In this document: piece by piece, positions 30,651 to 45,500 of the stretch
Layout of the letters: every line of letters begins with the position of its first letter
Numbering within the stretch: the stretch's first letter is position 1
NCBI RefSeq assembly: GCF_029227915.1
Contig: NC_079878.1
Location: 23,339,501 to 23,403,500, forward strand
Reading direction: 5' to 3'
Length of the DNA stretch: 64,000 nucleotides
Source: Hydractinia symbiolongicarpus
Taxonomy: Eukaryota > Cnidaria > Hydrozoa > Anthoathecata > Hydractiniidae
Position numbers and translations under genes: made by a program
Notes under the pieces: generated by a model
What the model was told of the DNA's origin: nothing
What the model saw: the letters and a program-made list of their open reading frames with translations, nothing else
The model's database searches: none

Positions 30651-31849
30651 CCAACTTAAGCCACCAACATTAAGCAAACTTCCAAATGTTCCCATTAGAT
30701 GCATTTTATAACACATACATAATACGGTAACTTCGGCCGAAACACAAAACATACACGCAATGTCACCGCGCAATATCTTCACAGTACGCAATGCTCCCGT
30801 GAGAGTCATTCTCACACAAATTTTAAAGTATACATGGATATTAAACATTCTAAAGCCTGAAAAATTGCCCATTCGGTTTTATCGTGCCAATGTCCCCGCT
30901 AGATGATTTGGCACACATTTTACAAATATATATACTGGTTGTTGACTTTTCCAACTTAGGTCGACAAAAATATTTAAACTTGCAAATGTCCCCGTAAGAT
31001 TCATCTTACACATATTTTACAAATATATATATACTGGTTGTGCAATTTTGCAACTTAAGTCGCCAGCAATACTTAAACTTGCTAATCTCCCCGCAAGATG
31101 TATCTTACACACATTTTACAAATACATATATAATGGTTGTGCAATTGTGCAACCTAAGTGGTCAAAAATGTTTAAATTTTCAAATGTACCCGTAAGATTC
31201 ATCTTACACATATTTTGCAAATATATATATATACTGGTTCTGCAATTGTGCAACTTAAGTCGACAACAATACTTAAACTTGCTAATGTCCCCGTAAGATG
31301 TATCTTACACACATTTCACAAATACATATATATATTGGCTGTGGAATTTTGCAACCTAATTGGTCAAAAATATTTAAACTTGCAAATGTCCCCGTAAGAT
31401 TCATCTTACACATATTTTACAAATATATATATACTGGTTGTGCAATTTTGCAACTTAAGTCGCCAGCAATACTTAAACTTGCTAATCTCCCCGCAAGATG
31501 TATCTTACACACATTTTACAAATACATATATAATGGTTGTGCAATTGTGCAACCTAAGTGGTCAAAAATGTTTAAATTTTCAAATGTACCCGTAAGATTC
31601 ATCTTACACATATTTTACAAATATATATATATACTGGTTCTGCAATTGTGCAACTTAAGTCGACAACAATACTTAAACTTGCTAATGTCCCCGTAAGATG
31701 TATCTTACACACATTTCACAAATACATATATATATTGGCTGTGGAATTTTGCAACCTAAGTGGTCAAAAGTGTTTAAATTTGCAAATGTCCCCGTAAGAT
31801 TCCTCTTACACATATTTTACAAATATGTATATATACTGGTTGTGCAATT

Positions 31850-33270
31850 GTGCAACTTAAGTCGACAACAATACTTAAACTTGCTAATGTCCCCGTAAGA
31901 TGTATCTTACACACATTTTACAAGTACATATATATTGGCTGTGGATTTTTGCAACGTAAGTGGTCAAAAATATTTATATTTGCAAATGTCCCCGTAAGGT
32001 TCGTTTTACACACATTCTACAATTATATATATATTGATTGTGAAAATTTCCAAATTAAGTGGACAAAACTATCTAAGCATCCTTATGTCCCCGAAAGATG
32101 CATTTTACACACATTTTACAAATATATATACTTGTTGTGGACTTTCCCAACTTAAGCCACCAACAATAAGCAAACTTCCAAATGTTCCCATTAGATGCAT
32201 TTTATAACACATAAATAATACGGTAACTTCGGCCGAAACACAAAACATACACGCAATGTCACCGCGCAATATCTTCACAGTACGCAATGCTCCCGTGAGA
32301 GTCATTCTCACACAAATTTTAAAGTATACATGGATATTAAACATTCTAGAGCCTGAAAAATTGCCCATTCGGTTATATCGTGCCAATGTCCCCGCTAGAT
32401 GATTTGGCACACATTTTACAAATATATATACTGGTTGTTGACTTTTCCAACTTAGGTCGACAAAAATATTTAAACTTGCAAATGTCCCCGTAAGATTCAT
32501 CTTACACATATTTTACAAATATATATATACTGGTTGTGCAATTTTGCAACTTAAGTCGCCAGCAATACTTAAACTTGCTAATCTCCCCGCAAGATGTATC
32601 TTACACACATTTTACAAATACATATATAATGGTTGTGCAATTGTGCAACCTAAGTGGTCAAAAATGTTTAAATTTTCAAATGTACCCGTAAGATTCATCT
32701 TACACATATTTTACAAATATATATATATACTGGTTCTGCAATTGTGCAACTTAAGTCGACAACAATACTTAAACTTGCTAATGTCCCCGTAAGATGTATC
32801 TTACACACATTTCACAAATACATATATATATTGGCTGTGGAATTTTGCAACCTAAGTGGTCAAAAGTGTTTAAATTTGCAAATGTCCCCGTAAGATTCCT
32901 CTTACACATATTTTACAAATATGTATATATACTGGTTGTGCAATTGTGTAGCTTAAGTTGACAACAATACTTAAACTTGCTAATGTCCCCGTAAGATGTA
33001 TCTTACACACATTTTACAAGTACATATATATTGGCTGTGGATTTTTGCAACGTAAGTGGTCAAAAATATTTATATTTGCAAATGTCCCCGTAAGGTTCGT
33101 TTTACACACATTCTACAATTATATATATATTGATTGTGAAAATTTCCAAATTAAGTGGACAAAACTATCTAAGCATCCTTATGTCCCCGAAAGATGCATT
33201 TTACACACATTTTACAAATATATATACTTGTTGTGGACTTTCCAAACTTAAGCCACCAAAAATAAGCAAA
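31850..33270. repeat. Satellite segment present three times (copy 2)
   Basis: Matches 39,829-41,249 at a constant offset of 7,979 bp, and matches 29,258 onward at offset 2,592. Its right end falls at about 33,265-33,280, inside a marker block, exactly where the larger 5.67-kb duplication begins. Confidence 0.78.
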
Positions 33271-36200
33271 CTTCCAAATGTTCCCATTAGATGCATTTTA
33301 TAACACATACATAATACGGTAACTTCGGCCGAAACACAAAACATACACGCAATGTCACCGCGCAATATCTTCACAGTACGCAATGCTCCCGTGAGAGTCA
33401 TTCTCACACAAATTTTAAAGTATACATGGATATTAAACATTCTAGAGCCTGAAAAATTGCCCATTCGGTTATATCGTGCCAATGTCCCCGCTAGATGATT
33501 TGGCACACATTTTACAAATATATATACTGGTTGTTGACTTTTCCAACTTAGGTCGACGAAAATATTTAAACTTGCAAATGTCCCCGTAAGATTCATCTTA
33601 CACATATTTTACAAATATATATATACTGGTTGTGCAATTTTGCAACTTAAGTCGCCAGCAATACGTAAACTTGCTAATCTCCCCGCAAGATGTATCTTAC
33701 ACACATTTTACAAATACATATATACTGGTTGTGCAATTGTGCAACCTAAGTGGTCAAAAATGTTTAAATTTGCAAATGTACCCGTAAGATGTATCTTACA
33801 CACATTTCACAAATACATATATATATTGGCTGTGGAATTTTGCAACCTAAGTGGTCAAAAGTGTTTAAATTTGCAAATGTTCCCGTAAGATTCCTCTTAC
33901 ACATATTTTACAAATATGTATATATACTGGTTGTGCAATTGTGTAGCTTAAGTTGACAACAATACTTAAACTTGCTAATGTCCCCGTAAGATGTATCTTA
34001 CACACATCTTACAAATACATATATATTGGCTGTGGATTTTTGCAACCTAAGTGGTCAAAAATATTTATATTTGCAAATGTCCCCGTAAGATTCATCTTAC
34101 ACATATTTTACTAATATATTTATACAGGTTGTGCAATTTTGCAACTTAAGTCGCCAACAATACCTAAACTTGCTAATCTCCCCGCAAGATGTATCTTACA
34201 CACATTTTACAAATACATATATAATGGTTGTGCAATTGTGCAACCTAAGTGGTCAAAAATGTTTAAATTTTCAAATGTACCCGTAAGATTCATCTTACAC
34301 ATATTTTACAAATATATATATATACTGGTTCTACAATTGTGCAACTTAAGTCGACAACAATACTTAAACTTGCTAATGTCCCCGTAAGATGTATCTTACA
34401 CACATTTCACAAATACATATATATATTGGCTGTGGAATTTTGCAACCTAAGTGGTCAAAAGTGTTTAAATTTGCAAATGTCCCCATAAGATTCCTCTTAC
34501 ACATATTTTACAAATATGTGTATATACTGGTTGTGCAATTGTGTAGCTTAAGTTGACAACAATACTTAAACTTGCTAATGTCCCCGCAAGATGTATCTTA
34601 CACACATTTTACAAATACATATATACTGGTTATGCAATTGTGCAACCTAAGTGGTCAAAAATGTTTAAATTTGCAAATGTCCCCGTAAGATGTATCTTAC
34701 ACACATTTTACAAGTACATATATATTGGCTGTGGATTTTTGCAACGTAAGTGGTCAAAAATATTTATATTTGCAAATGTCCCCGTAAGGTTCGTTTTACA
34801 CACATTCTACAATTATATATATATTGATTGTGAAAATTTCCAAATTAAGTGGACAAAACTATCTAAGCATCCTTATGTCCCCGAAAGATGATGCATTTTA
34901 CACACATTTTACAAATATATATACTTGTTGTGGACTTTCCCAACTTAAGCCACCAACAATAAGCAAACTTCCAAATGTTCCCATTAGATGCATTTTATAA
35001 CACATACATAATACGGTAACTTCGGCCGAAACACAAAACATACACGCAATGTCACCGCGCAATATCTTCACAGTACGCAATGCTCCCGTGAGAGTCATTC
35101 TCACACAAATTTTAAAGTATACATGGATATTAAACATTCTAGAGCCTGAAAAATTGCCCATTCGGTTATATCGTGCCAATGTCCCCGCTAGATGATTTGG
35201 CACACATTTTACAAATATATATACTGGTTGTTGACTTTTCCAACTTAGGTCGACAAAAATATTTAAACTTGCAAATGTCCCCGTAAGATTCATCTTACAC
35301 ATATTTTACAAATATATATATACTGGTTGTGCAATTTTGCAACTTAAGTCGCCAGCAATACGTAAACTTGCTAATCTCCCCGCAAGATGTATCTTACACA
35401 CATTTTACAAATACATATATACTGGTTGTGCAATTGTGCAACCTAAGTGGTCAAAAATGTTTAAATTTGCAAATGTACCCGTAAGATTCATCTTACACAT
35501 ATTTTACAAATATATATATATATATACTGGTTCTGCAATTATGCAACTTAAGTCGACAACAATACCTAAACTTGCTAATGTCCCCGTAAGATGTATCTTA
35601 CACACATTTCACAAATACATATATATATTGGCTGTGGAATTTTGCAACCTAAGTGGTCAAAAGTGTTTAAATTTGCAAATGTTCCCGTAAGATTCCTCTT
35701 ACACATATTTTACAAATATGTATATATACTGGTTGTGCAATTGTGTAGCTTAAGTTGACAACAATACTTAAACTTGCTAATGTCCCCGTAAGATGTATCT
35801 TACACACATTTTACAAATACATATATATTGGCTGTGGATTTTTGCAACCTAAGTGGTCAAAAATATTTATATTTGCAAATGTCCCCGTAAGATTCATCTT
35901 ACACATATTTTACTAATATATTTATACAGGTTGTGCAATTTTGCAACTTAAGTCGCCAACAATACCTAAACTTGCTAATGTCCCCGTAAGATGTATCTTA
36001 CACACATTTTACAAGTACATATATATAGTGGTTGTGGAATTTTGCAACCTAAGTGGTCAAAAGTATTTAAATTTGCAAATGTCCCCGTAAGATTCCTCTT
36101 ACACATATTTTACAAATATGTATATATACTGGTTGTGCAATTGTGCAACTTAATTCGACAACAATACTTAAACTTGCTAATGTCCCCGTAAGATGTATCT

Positions 36201-38932
36201 TACACACATTTTACAAGTACATATATATTGGCTGTGGATTTTTGCAACATAAGTGGTCAAAAATATTTATATTTGCAAATGTCCCCGTAAGGTTCGTCTT
36301 ACACATATTTTACAAATATATATATACTGGTTGTGCAATTTTGCAACTTAAGTCGCCAGCAATACTTAAACTTGCTAATGTCCCCGCAAGATGTATCTTA
36401 CACACATTTTACAAATACATATATACTGGTTATGCAATTGTGCAACCTAAGTGGTCAAAAATGTTTAAATTTGCAAATGTCCCCGTAAGATTCATCTTAC
36501 ACATATTTTACAAATATATATATATACTTGTTCTGCAATTGTGCAACTTAAGTCGACAACAATACTTAAACTTGCTAATGTCCCCGTAAGATGTATCTTA
36601 CACACATTTCACAAATACATATATATATATATTGGTTGTGGAATTTTGCAACCTAAGTGGTCAAAAGTGTTTAAATTTGCAAATGTCCCCGTAAGATTCC
36701 TCTTACACATATTTTACAAATATGTATATATACTGGTTGTGCAATTGTGTAGCTTAAGTTGACAACAATACTTAAACTTGCTAATGTCCCCGTAAGATGT
36801 ACTTTACGCATATTTTACAAATACATAAATATTGGCTGTGGATTTTTGCAACCTAAGTGGTCAAAAATATTTATATTTGCAAATGTCCCCGTAAGGTTCG
36901 TCTTACACACATTCTACAATTATATATATATTGATTGTGAAATTTTCCAAATTAAGTGGACAAAACTATCTAAGCATCCTTATGTCCCCGAAAGATGCAT
37001 TTTACACACATTTTACAAATATATATACTTGTTGTGGACTTTCCCAACTTAAGCCACCAAAAATAAGCAAACTTCCAAATGTTCCCGTTAGATGCATTTT
37101 ATAACACATACATAATACGGTAACTTCGGCCGAAACACAAAATATACACGCAATGTCACCACGCAACATCTTCACAGTACGCAATGCTCCCGTGAGAGTA
37201 ATTCTCCACACAAATTTTAAAGTATATATGGATATTAAACATTCTAGAGCCTGAAAAGTTGCCCATTCGGTTATATCGTGCCAATGTCCCCGCTAGATGA
37301 TTTGGCACACATTTTACAAATATATATACTGGCCGTTGACTCATCCAACTTAGGTCGACAAACATATTTAAATTTGCAAATGTCCCCGTAAGATTCATCT
37401 TACACATATTATACAAATACATATATACTGGTTGTGGAATTTTGCAACCTAGGTCAACAAAAATATTTAAATTTGCAAATGTCCCCGTAAGATTCATCTT
37501 ACACATATTCTACAAATATATATAAACTGGTTGTGCTATTTTGCAGCTTAAATCGCCAACAATACTTAAACTTGCTAATGTCCCCGCAAGATGTATCTTA
37601 CACAGATTTTACAAATACATATATACTGCTTGTGCAATTGTGCAGCCTAAGGGGTCAAAAATATTTAAATTTGCAAATGTCCCCGTAAGATTCATCTTAC
37701 ACATATTTTACAAATATATTTATACAGGTTGTGCAATTTTGCAACTTAAGTCGCCAACAATACCTAAACTTGCAAATGTCCCCGTAAGATGTATCTTACA
37801 CACATTTTACAAGTACATATATATAGTGGTTGTGGAATTTTGCAACCTAAGTGGTCAAAAGTATTTAAATTTGCAAATGTCCCCGTAAGATTCCTCTTAC
37901 ACATATTTTACAAATATGTATATATACTGGTTGTGCAATTGTGCAACTTAAGTCGACAACAATACTTAAACTTGCTAATGTTCCCGTAAGATGTATCTTA
38001 CACACATTTTACAAGTACATATATATTGGCTGTGGATTTTTGCAACCTAAGTGGTCAAAAATATTTATATTTGCAAATGTCCCCGTAAGGTTCGTCTTAC
38101 ACATATTTTACAAATATATATATACTGGTTGTGCAATTTTGCAACTTAAGTCGCCAGCAATACTTAAACTTGCTAATGTCCCCGCAAGATGTATCTTACA
38201 CACATTTTACAAATACATATATACTGGTTATGCAATTGTGCAACCTAAGTGGTAAAAAATGTTTAAATTTGCAAATGTCCCCGTAAGATGTATCTTACAC
38301 ACATTTTACAAGTACATATATATTGGCTGTGGATTTTTGCAACCTAAGTGGTCAAAAATATTTATAATTGCAAATGTCCCCGTAAGGTTCGTCTTACACA
38401 CATTCTACAATTATATATATATTGATTGTGAAATTTTCCAAATTAAGTGGACAAAACTATCTAAGCATCCTTATGTCCCCGAAAGATGCATTTTACACAC
38501 ATTTTACAAATATATATACTTGTTGTGGACTTTCCCAACTTAAGCCTCCAACAATAAGCAAACTTCCAAATGTTCCCATTAGATGCATTTTATAACACAT
38601 GCATAATACGGTAACTTCGGCCGAAACACAAAACATACACGCAATGTCACCGCGCAATATCTTCACAGTACGCAATGCTCCCGTGAGAGTCATTCTCCAC
38701 ACAAATTTTAAAGTATACATGGATATTAAACATTCTAGAGCCTGAAAAATTGCCCATTCGGTTATATCGTGCCAATGTCCCCGCTAGATGATTTGGCACA
38801 CATTTTACAAATATATATACTGGCCGTTGACTCTTCCAACTTAGGTCGACAAAAATATTTAAACTTGCAAATGTCCCCGTAAGATTCATCTTACACATAT
38901 TTTACAAATATATATATACTGGTTGTGCAATT
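33265..38932. repeat. 5.67-kb near-identical satellite duplication, copy 1
   Basis: Matches 42,544-48,209 at offset 9,279, dropping to 9,277 after a 2-bp TA difference near 35,520. I noticed fewer than ten differences by eye, for example AATATGTGTATA against AATATGTATATA (34,507/43,786), GGTAAAAAATG against GGTCAAAAATG (38,252/47,529) and CTTCCAAATG against CTTCCCAATG (34,971/44,250). Identity is therefore near 99.8 percent by eye. The copies share a 3-bp ATG insertion (GAAAGATGATGC) and the rare ACACATGCATAATACGG. Confidence 0.88.
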
Positions 38933-39828
38933 GTGTAGCTTAAGTTGACAACAATACTTAAACTTGCTAATGTCCCCGTAAGATGTATCTTACACACATT
39001 TTACAAGTACATATATATTGGCTGTGGATTTTTGCAACGTAAGTGGTCAAAAATATTTATATTTGCAAATGTCCCCGTAAGGTTCGTTTTACACACATTC
39101 TACAATTATATATATATTGATTGTGAAAATTTCCAAATTAAGTGGACAAAACTATCTAAGCATCCTTATGTCCCCGAAAGATGCATTTTACACACATTTT
39201 ACAAATATATATACTTGTTGTGGACTTTCCCAACTTAAGCCACCAACAATAAGCAAACTTCCAAATGTTCCCATTAGATGCATTTTATAACACATACATA
39301 ATACGGTAACTTCGGCCGAAACACAAAACATACACGCAATGTCACCGCGCAATATCTTCACAGTACGCAATGCTCCCGTGAGAGTCATTCTCACACAAAT
39401 TTTAAAGTATACATGGATATTAAACATTCTAGAGCCTGAAAAATTGCCCATTCGGTTATATCGTGCCAATGTCCCCGCTAGATGATTTGGCACACATTTT
39501 ACAAATATATATACTGGTTGTTGACTTTTCCAACTTAGGTCAACAAAAATATTTAAACTTGCAAATGTCCCCGTAAGATTCATCTTACACATATTTTACA
39601 AATATATATATACTGGTTGTGGAGTTTTGCAACCTAGGTCAACAAAAATATTTAAATTTGCAAATGTCCCCGTAAGATTCATCTTACACATATTTCACAA
39701 ATACATATATATATTGGTTATGGAATTTTGCAACCTAAGTGGTCAAAAGTATTTAAATTTGCAATTGTCCCCGTAAGATTCCTCTTACACATGTTTTACA
39801 AATATGTATATATACTGGTTGTGCAATT

Positions 39829-41249
39829 GTGCAACTTAAGTCGACAACAATACTTAAACTTGCTAATGTCCCCGTAAGATGTATCTTACACACATTTTAC
39901 AAGTACATATATATTGGCTGTGGATTTTTGCAACGTAAGTGGTCAAAAATATTTATATTTGCAAATGTCTCCGTAAGGTTCGTTTTACACACATTCTACA
40001 ATTATATATATATTGATTGTGAAAATTTCCAAATTAAGTGGACAAAACTATCTAAGCATCCTTATGTCCCCGAAAGATGCATTTTACACACATTTTACAA
40101 ATATATATACTTGTTGTGGACTTTCCCAACTTAAGCCACCAACAATAAGCAAACTTCCAAATGTTCCCATTAGATGCATTTTATAACACATAAATAATAC
40201 GGTAACTTCGGCCGAAACACAAAACATACACGCAATGTCACCGCGCAATATCTTCACAGTACGCAATGCTCCCGTGAGAGTCATTCTCACACAAATTTTA
40301 AAGTATACATGGATATTAAACATTCTAGAGCCTGAAAAATTGCCCATTCGGTTATATCGTGCCAATGTCCCCGCTAGATGATTTGGCACACATTTTACAA
40401 ATATATATACTGGTTGTTGACTTTTCCAACTTAGGTCGACAAAAATATTTAAACTTGCAAATGTCCCCGTAAGATTCATCTTACACATATTTTACAAATA
40501 TATATATACTGGTTGTGCAATTTTGCAACTTAAGTCGCCAGCAATACTTAAACTTGCTAATCTCCCCGCAAGATGTATCTTACACACATTTTACAAATAC
40601 ATATATAATGGTTGTGCAATTGTGCAACCTAAGTGGTCAAAAATGTTTAAATTTTCAAATGTACCCGTAAGATTCATCTTACACATATTTTACAAATATA
40701 TATATATACTGGTTCTGCAATTGTGCAACTTAAGTCGACAACAATACTTAAACTTGCTAATGTCCCCGTAAGATGTATCTTACACACATTTCACAAATAC
40801 ATATATATATTGGCTGTGGAATTTTGCAACCTAAGTGGTCAAAAGTGTTTAAATTTGCAAATGTCCCCGTAAGATTCCTCTTACACATATTTTACAAATA
40901 TGTATATATACTGGTTGTGCAATTGTGTAGCTTAAGTTGACAACAATACTTAAACTTGCTAATGTCCCCGTAAGATGTATCTTACACACATTTTACAAGT
41001 ACATATATATTGGCTGTGGATTTTTGCAACGTAAGTGGTCAAAAATATTTATATTTGCAAATGTCCCCGTAAGGTTCGTTTTACACACATTCTACAATTA
41101 TATATATATTGATTGTGAAAATTTCCAAATTAAGTGGACAAAACTATCTAAGCATCCTTATGTCCCCGAAAGATGCATTTTACACACATTTTACAAATAT
41201 ATATACTTGTTGTGGACTTTCCAAACTTAAGCCACCAAAAATAAGCAAA
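39829..41249. repeat. Satellite segment present three times (copy 3)
   Basis: Partner of 31,850-33,270 at offset 7,979 bp with the same CACATAAATAATACGG variant. The copies part company inside the marker block at 41,180, where this copy reads TTCCCGTTAG and the other TTCCCATTAG. Confidence 0.78.
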
Positions 41250-42543
41250 CTTCCAAATGTTCCCGTTAGATGCATTTTATAACACATACATAATACGGTA
41301 ACTTCGGCCGAAACACAAAATATACACGCAATGTCACCACGCAATATCTTCACAGTACGCAATGCTCCCGTGAGAGTCATTCTCCACACAAATTTTAAAG
41401 TATATATGGATATTAAACATTCTAGAGCCTGAAAAGTTGCCCATTCGGTTATATCGCGCCAATGTCCCCGCTAGATGATTTGGCACACATTTTACAAATA
41501 TATATACTGGCCGTTGACTCTTCCAACTTAGGTCGACAAACATATTTAAATTTGGAAATGTCCCCGTAAGATTCATCTTACACATATTTTACAAATATAT
41601 ATATACTGGTTGTGGAGTTTTGCAACCTAGGTCAACAAAAATATTTAAATTTGCAAATGTCCCCGTAAGATTCATCTTACACATATTTCACAAATACATA
41701 TATATATTGGTTATGGAATTTTGCAACCTAAGTGGTCAAAAGTATTTAAATTTGCAATTGTCCCCGTAAGATTCCTCTTACACATGTTTTACAAATATGT
41801 ATATATACTGGTTGTGCAATTTTGCAACTTAAGTCGCCAGCAATACTTAAACTTGCTAATCTCCCCGCAAGATGTATCTTACACACATTTTACAAATACA
41901 TATATAATGGTTGTGCAATTGTGTAACCTAAGTGGTCAAAAATGTTTAAATTTTCAAATGTACCCGTAAGATTCATCTTACACATATTTTACAAATATAT
42001 ATATATACTGGTTCTGCAATTGTGCAACTTAAGTCGACAACAATACTTAAACTTGCTAATGTCCCCGTAAGATGTATCTTACACACATTTCACAAATACA
42101 TATATATATTGGCTGTGGAATTTTGCAACTTAAGTGGTCAAAAGTGTTTAAATTTGCAAATGTCCCCGTAAGATTCCTCTTACACATATTTTCAAATATG
42201 TATATATACTGGTTGTGCAATTGTGTAGCTTAAGTTGACAACAATACTTAAACTTGCTAATGTCCCCGTAAGATGTATCTTACACACATTTTACAAGTAC
42301 ATATATAATGGCTGTGGATTTTTGCAACGTAAGTGGTCAAAAATATTTATATTTGCAAATGTCCCCGTAAGGTTCGTTTTACACACATTCTACAATTATA
42401 TATATATGATTGTGAAAATTTCCAAATTAAGTGGACAAAACTATCTAAGCATCCTTATGTCCCCGAAAGATGATGCATTTTACACACATTTTACAAATAT
42501 ATATACTTGTTGTGGACTTTCCCAACTTAAGCCACCAACAATA

Positions 42544-45500
42544 AGCAAACTTCCAAATGTTCCCATTAGATGCATTTTATAACACATACATAATACGGTA
42601 ACTTCGGCCGAAACACAAAACATACACGCAATGTCACCGCGCAATATCTTCACAGTACGCAATGCTCCCGTGAGAGTCATTCTCACACAAATTTTAAAGT
42701 ATACATGGATATTAAACATTCTAGAGCCTGAAAAATTGCCCATTCGGTTATATCGTGCCAATGTCCCCGCTAGATGATTTGGCACACATTTTACAAATAT
42801 ATATACTGGTTGTTGACTTTTCCAACTTAGGTCGACGAAAATATTTAAACTTGCAAATGTCCCCGTAAGATTCATCTTACACATATTTTACAAATATATA
42901 TATACTGGTTGTGCAATTTTGCAACTTAAGTCGCCAGCAATACGTAAACTTGCTAATCTCCCCGCAAGATGTATCTTACACACATTTTACAAATACATAT
43001 ATACTGGTTGTGCAATTGTGCAACCTAAGTGGTCAAAAATGTTTAAATTTGCAAATGTACCCGTAAGATGTATCTTACACACATTTCACAAATACATATA
43101 TATATTGGCTGTGGAATTTTGCAACCTAAGTGGTCAAAAGTGTTTAAATTTGCAAATGTTCCCGTAAGATTCCTCTTACACATATTTTACAAATATGTAT
43201 ATATACTGGTTGTGCAATTGTGTAGCTTAAGTTGACAACAATACTTAAACTTGCTAATGTCCCCGTAAGATGTATCTTACACACATCTTACAAATACATA
43301 TATATTGGCTGTGGATTTTTGCAACCTAAGTGGTCAAAAATATTTATATTTGCAAATGTCCCCGTAAGATTCATCTTACACATATTTTACTAATATATTT
43401 ATACAGGTTGTGCAATTTTGCAACTTAAGTCGCCAACAATACCTAAACTTGCTAATCTCCCCGCAAGATGTATCTTACACACATTTTACAAATACATATA
43501 TAATGGTTGTGCAATTGTGCAACCTAAGTGGTCAAAAATGTTTAAATTTTCAAATGTACCCGTAAGATTCATCTTACACATATTTTACAAATATATATAT
43601 ATACTGGTTCTACAATTGTGCAACTTAAGTCGACAACAATACTTAAACTTGCTAATGTCCCCGTAAGATGTATCTTACACACATTTCACAAATACATATA
43701 TATATTGGCTGTGGAATTTTGCAACCTAAGTGGTCAAAAGTGTTTAAATTTGCAAATGTCCCCATAAGATTCCTCTTACACATATTTTACAAATATGTAT
43801 ATATACTGGTTGTGCAATTGTGTAGCTTAAGTTGACAACAATACTTAAACTTGCTAATGTCCCCGCAAGATGTATCTTACACACATTTTACAAATACATA
43901 TATACTGGTTATGCAATTGTGCAACCTAAGTGGTCAAAAATGTTTAAATTTGCAAATGTCCCCGTAAGATGTATCTTACACACATTTTACAAGTACATAT
44001 ATATTGGCTGTGGATTTTTGCAACGTAAGTGGTCAAAAATATTTATATTTGCAAATGTCCCCGTAAGGTTCGTTTTACACACATTCTACAATTATATATA
44101 TATTGATTGTGAAAATTTCCAAATTAAGTGGACAAAACTATCTAAGCATCCTTATGTCCCCGAAAGATGATGCATTTTACACACATTTTACAAATATATA
44201 TACTTGTTGTGGACTTTCCCAACTTAAGCCACCAACAATAAGCAAACTTCCCAATGTTCCCATTAGATGCATTTTATAACACATACATAATACGGTAACT
44301 TCGGCCGAAACACAAAACATACACGCAATGTCACCGCGCAATATCTTCACAGTACGCAATGCTCCCGTGAGAGTCATTCTCACACAAATTTTAAAGTATA
44401 CATGGATATTAAACATTCTAGAGCCTGAAAAATTGCCCATTCGGTTATATCGTGCCAATGTCCCCGCTAGATGATTTGGCACACATTTTAAAAATATATA
44501 TACTGGTTGTTGACTTTTCCAACTTAGGTCGACAAAAATATTTAAACTTGCAAATGTCCCCGTAAGATTCATCTTACACATATTTTACAAATATATATAT
44601 ACTGGTTGTGCAATTTTGCAACTTAAGTCGCCAGCAATACGTAAACTTGCTAATCTCCCCGCAAGATGTATCTTACACACATTTTACAAATACATATATA
44701 CTGGTTGTGCAATTGTGCAACCTAAGTGGTCAAAAATGTTTAAATTTGCAAATGTACCCGTAAGATTCATCTTACACATATTTTACAAATATATATATAT
44801 ATACTGGTTCTGCAATTATGCAACTTAAGTCGACAACAATACCTAAACTTGCTAATGTCCCCGTAAGATGTATCTTACACACATTTCACAAATACATATA
44901 TATATTGGCTGTGGAATTTTGCAACCTAAGTGGTCAAAAGTGTTTAAATTTGCAAATGTTCCCGTAAGATTCCTCTTACACATATTTTACAAATATGTAT
45001 ATATACTGGTTGTGCAATTGTGTAGCTTAAGTTGACAACAATACTTAAACTTGCTAATGTCCCCGTAAGATGTATCTTACACACATTTTACAAATACATA
45101 TATATTGGCTGTGGATTTTTGCAACCTAAGTGGTCAAAAATATTTATATTTGCAAATGTCCCCGTAAGATTCATCTTACACATATTTTACTAATATATTT
45201 ATACAGGTTGTGCAATTTTGCAACTTAAGTCGCCAACAATACCTAAACTTGCTAATGTCCCCGTAAGATGTATCTTACACACATTTTACAAGTACATATA
45301 TATAGTGGTTGTGGAATTTTGCAACCTAAGTGGTCAAAAGTATTTAAATTTGCAAATGTCCCCGTAAGATTCCTCTTACACATATTTTACAAATATGTAT
45401 ATATACTGGTTGTGCAATTGTGCAACTTAATTCGACAACAATACTTAAACTTGCTAATGTCCCCGTAAGATGTATCTTACACACATTTTACAAGTACATA

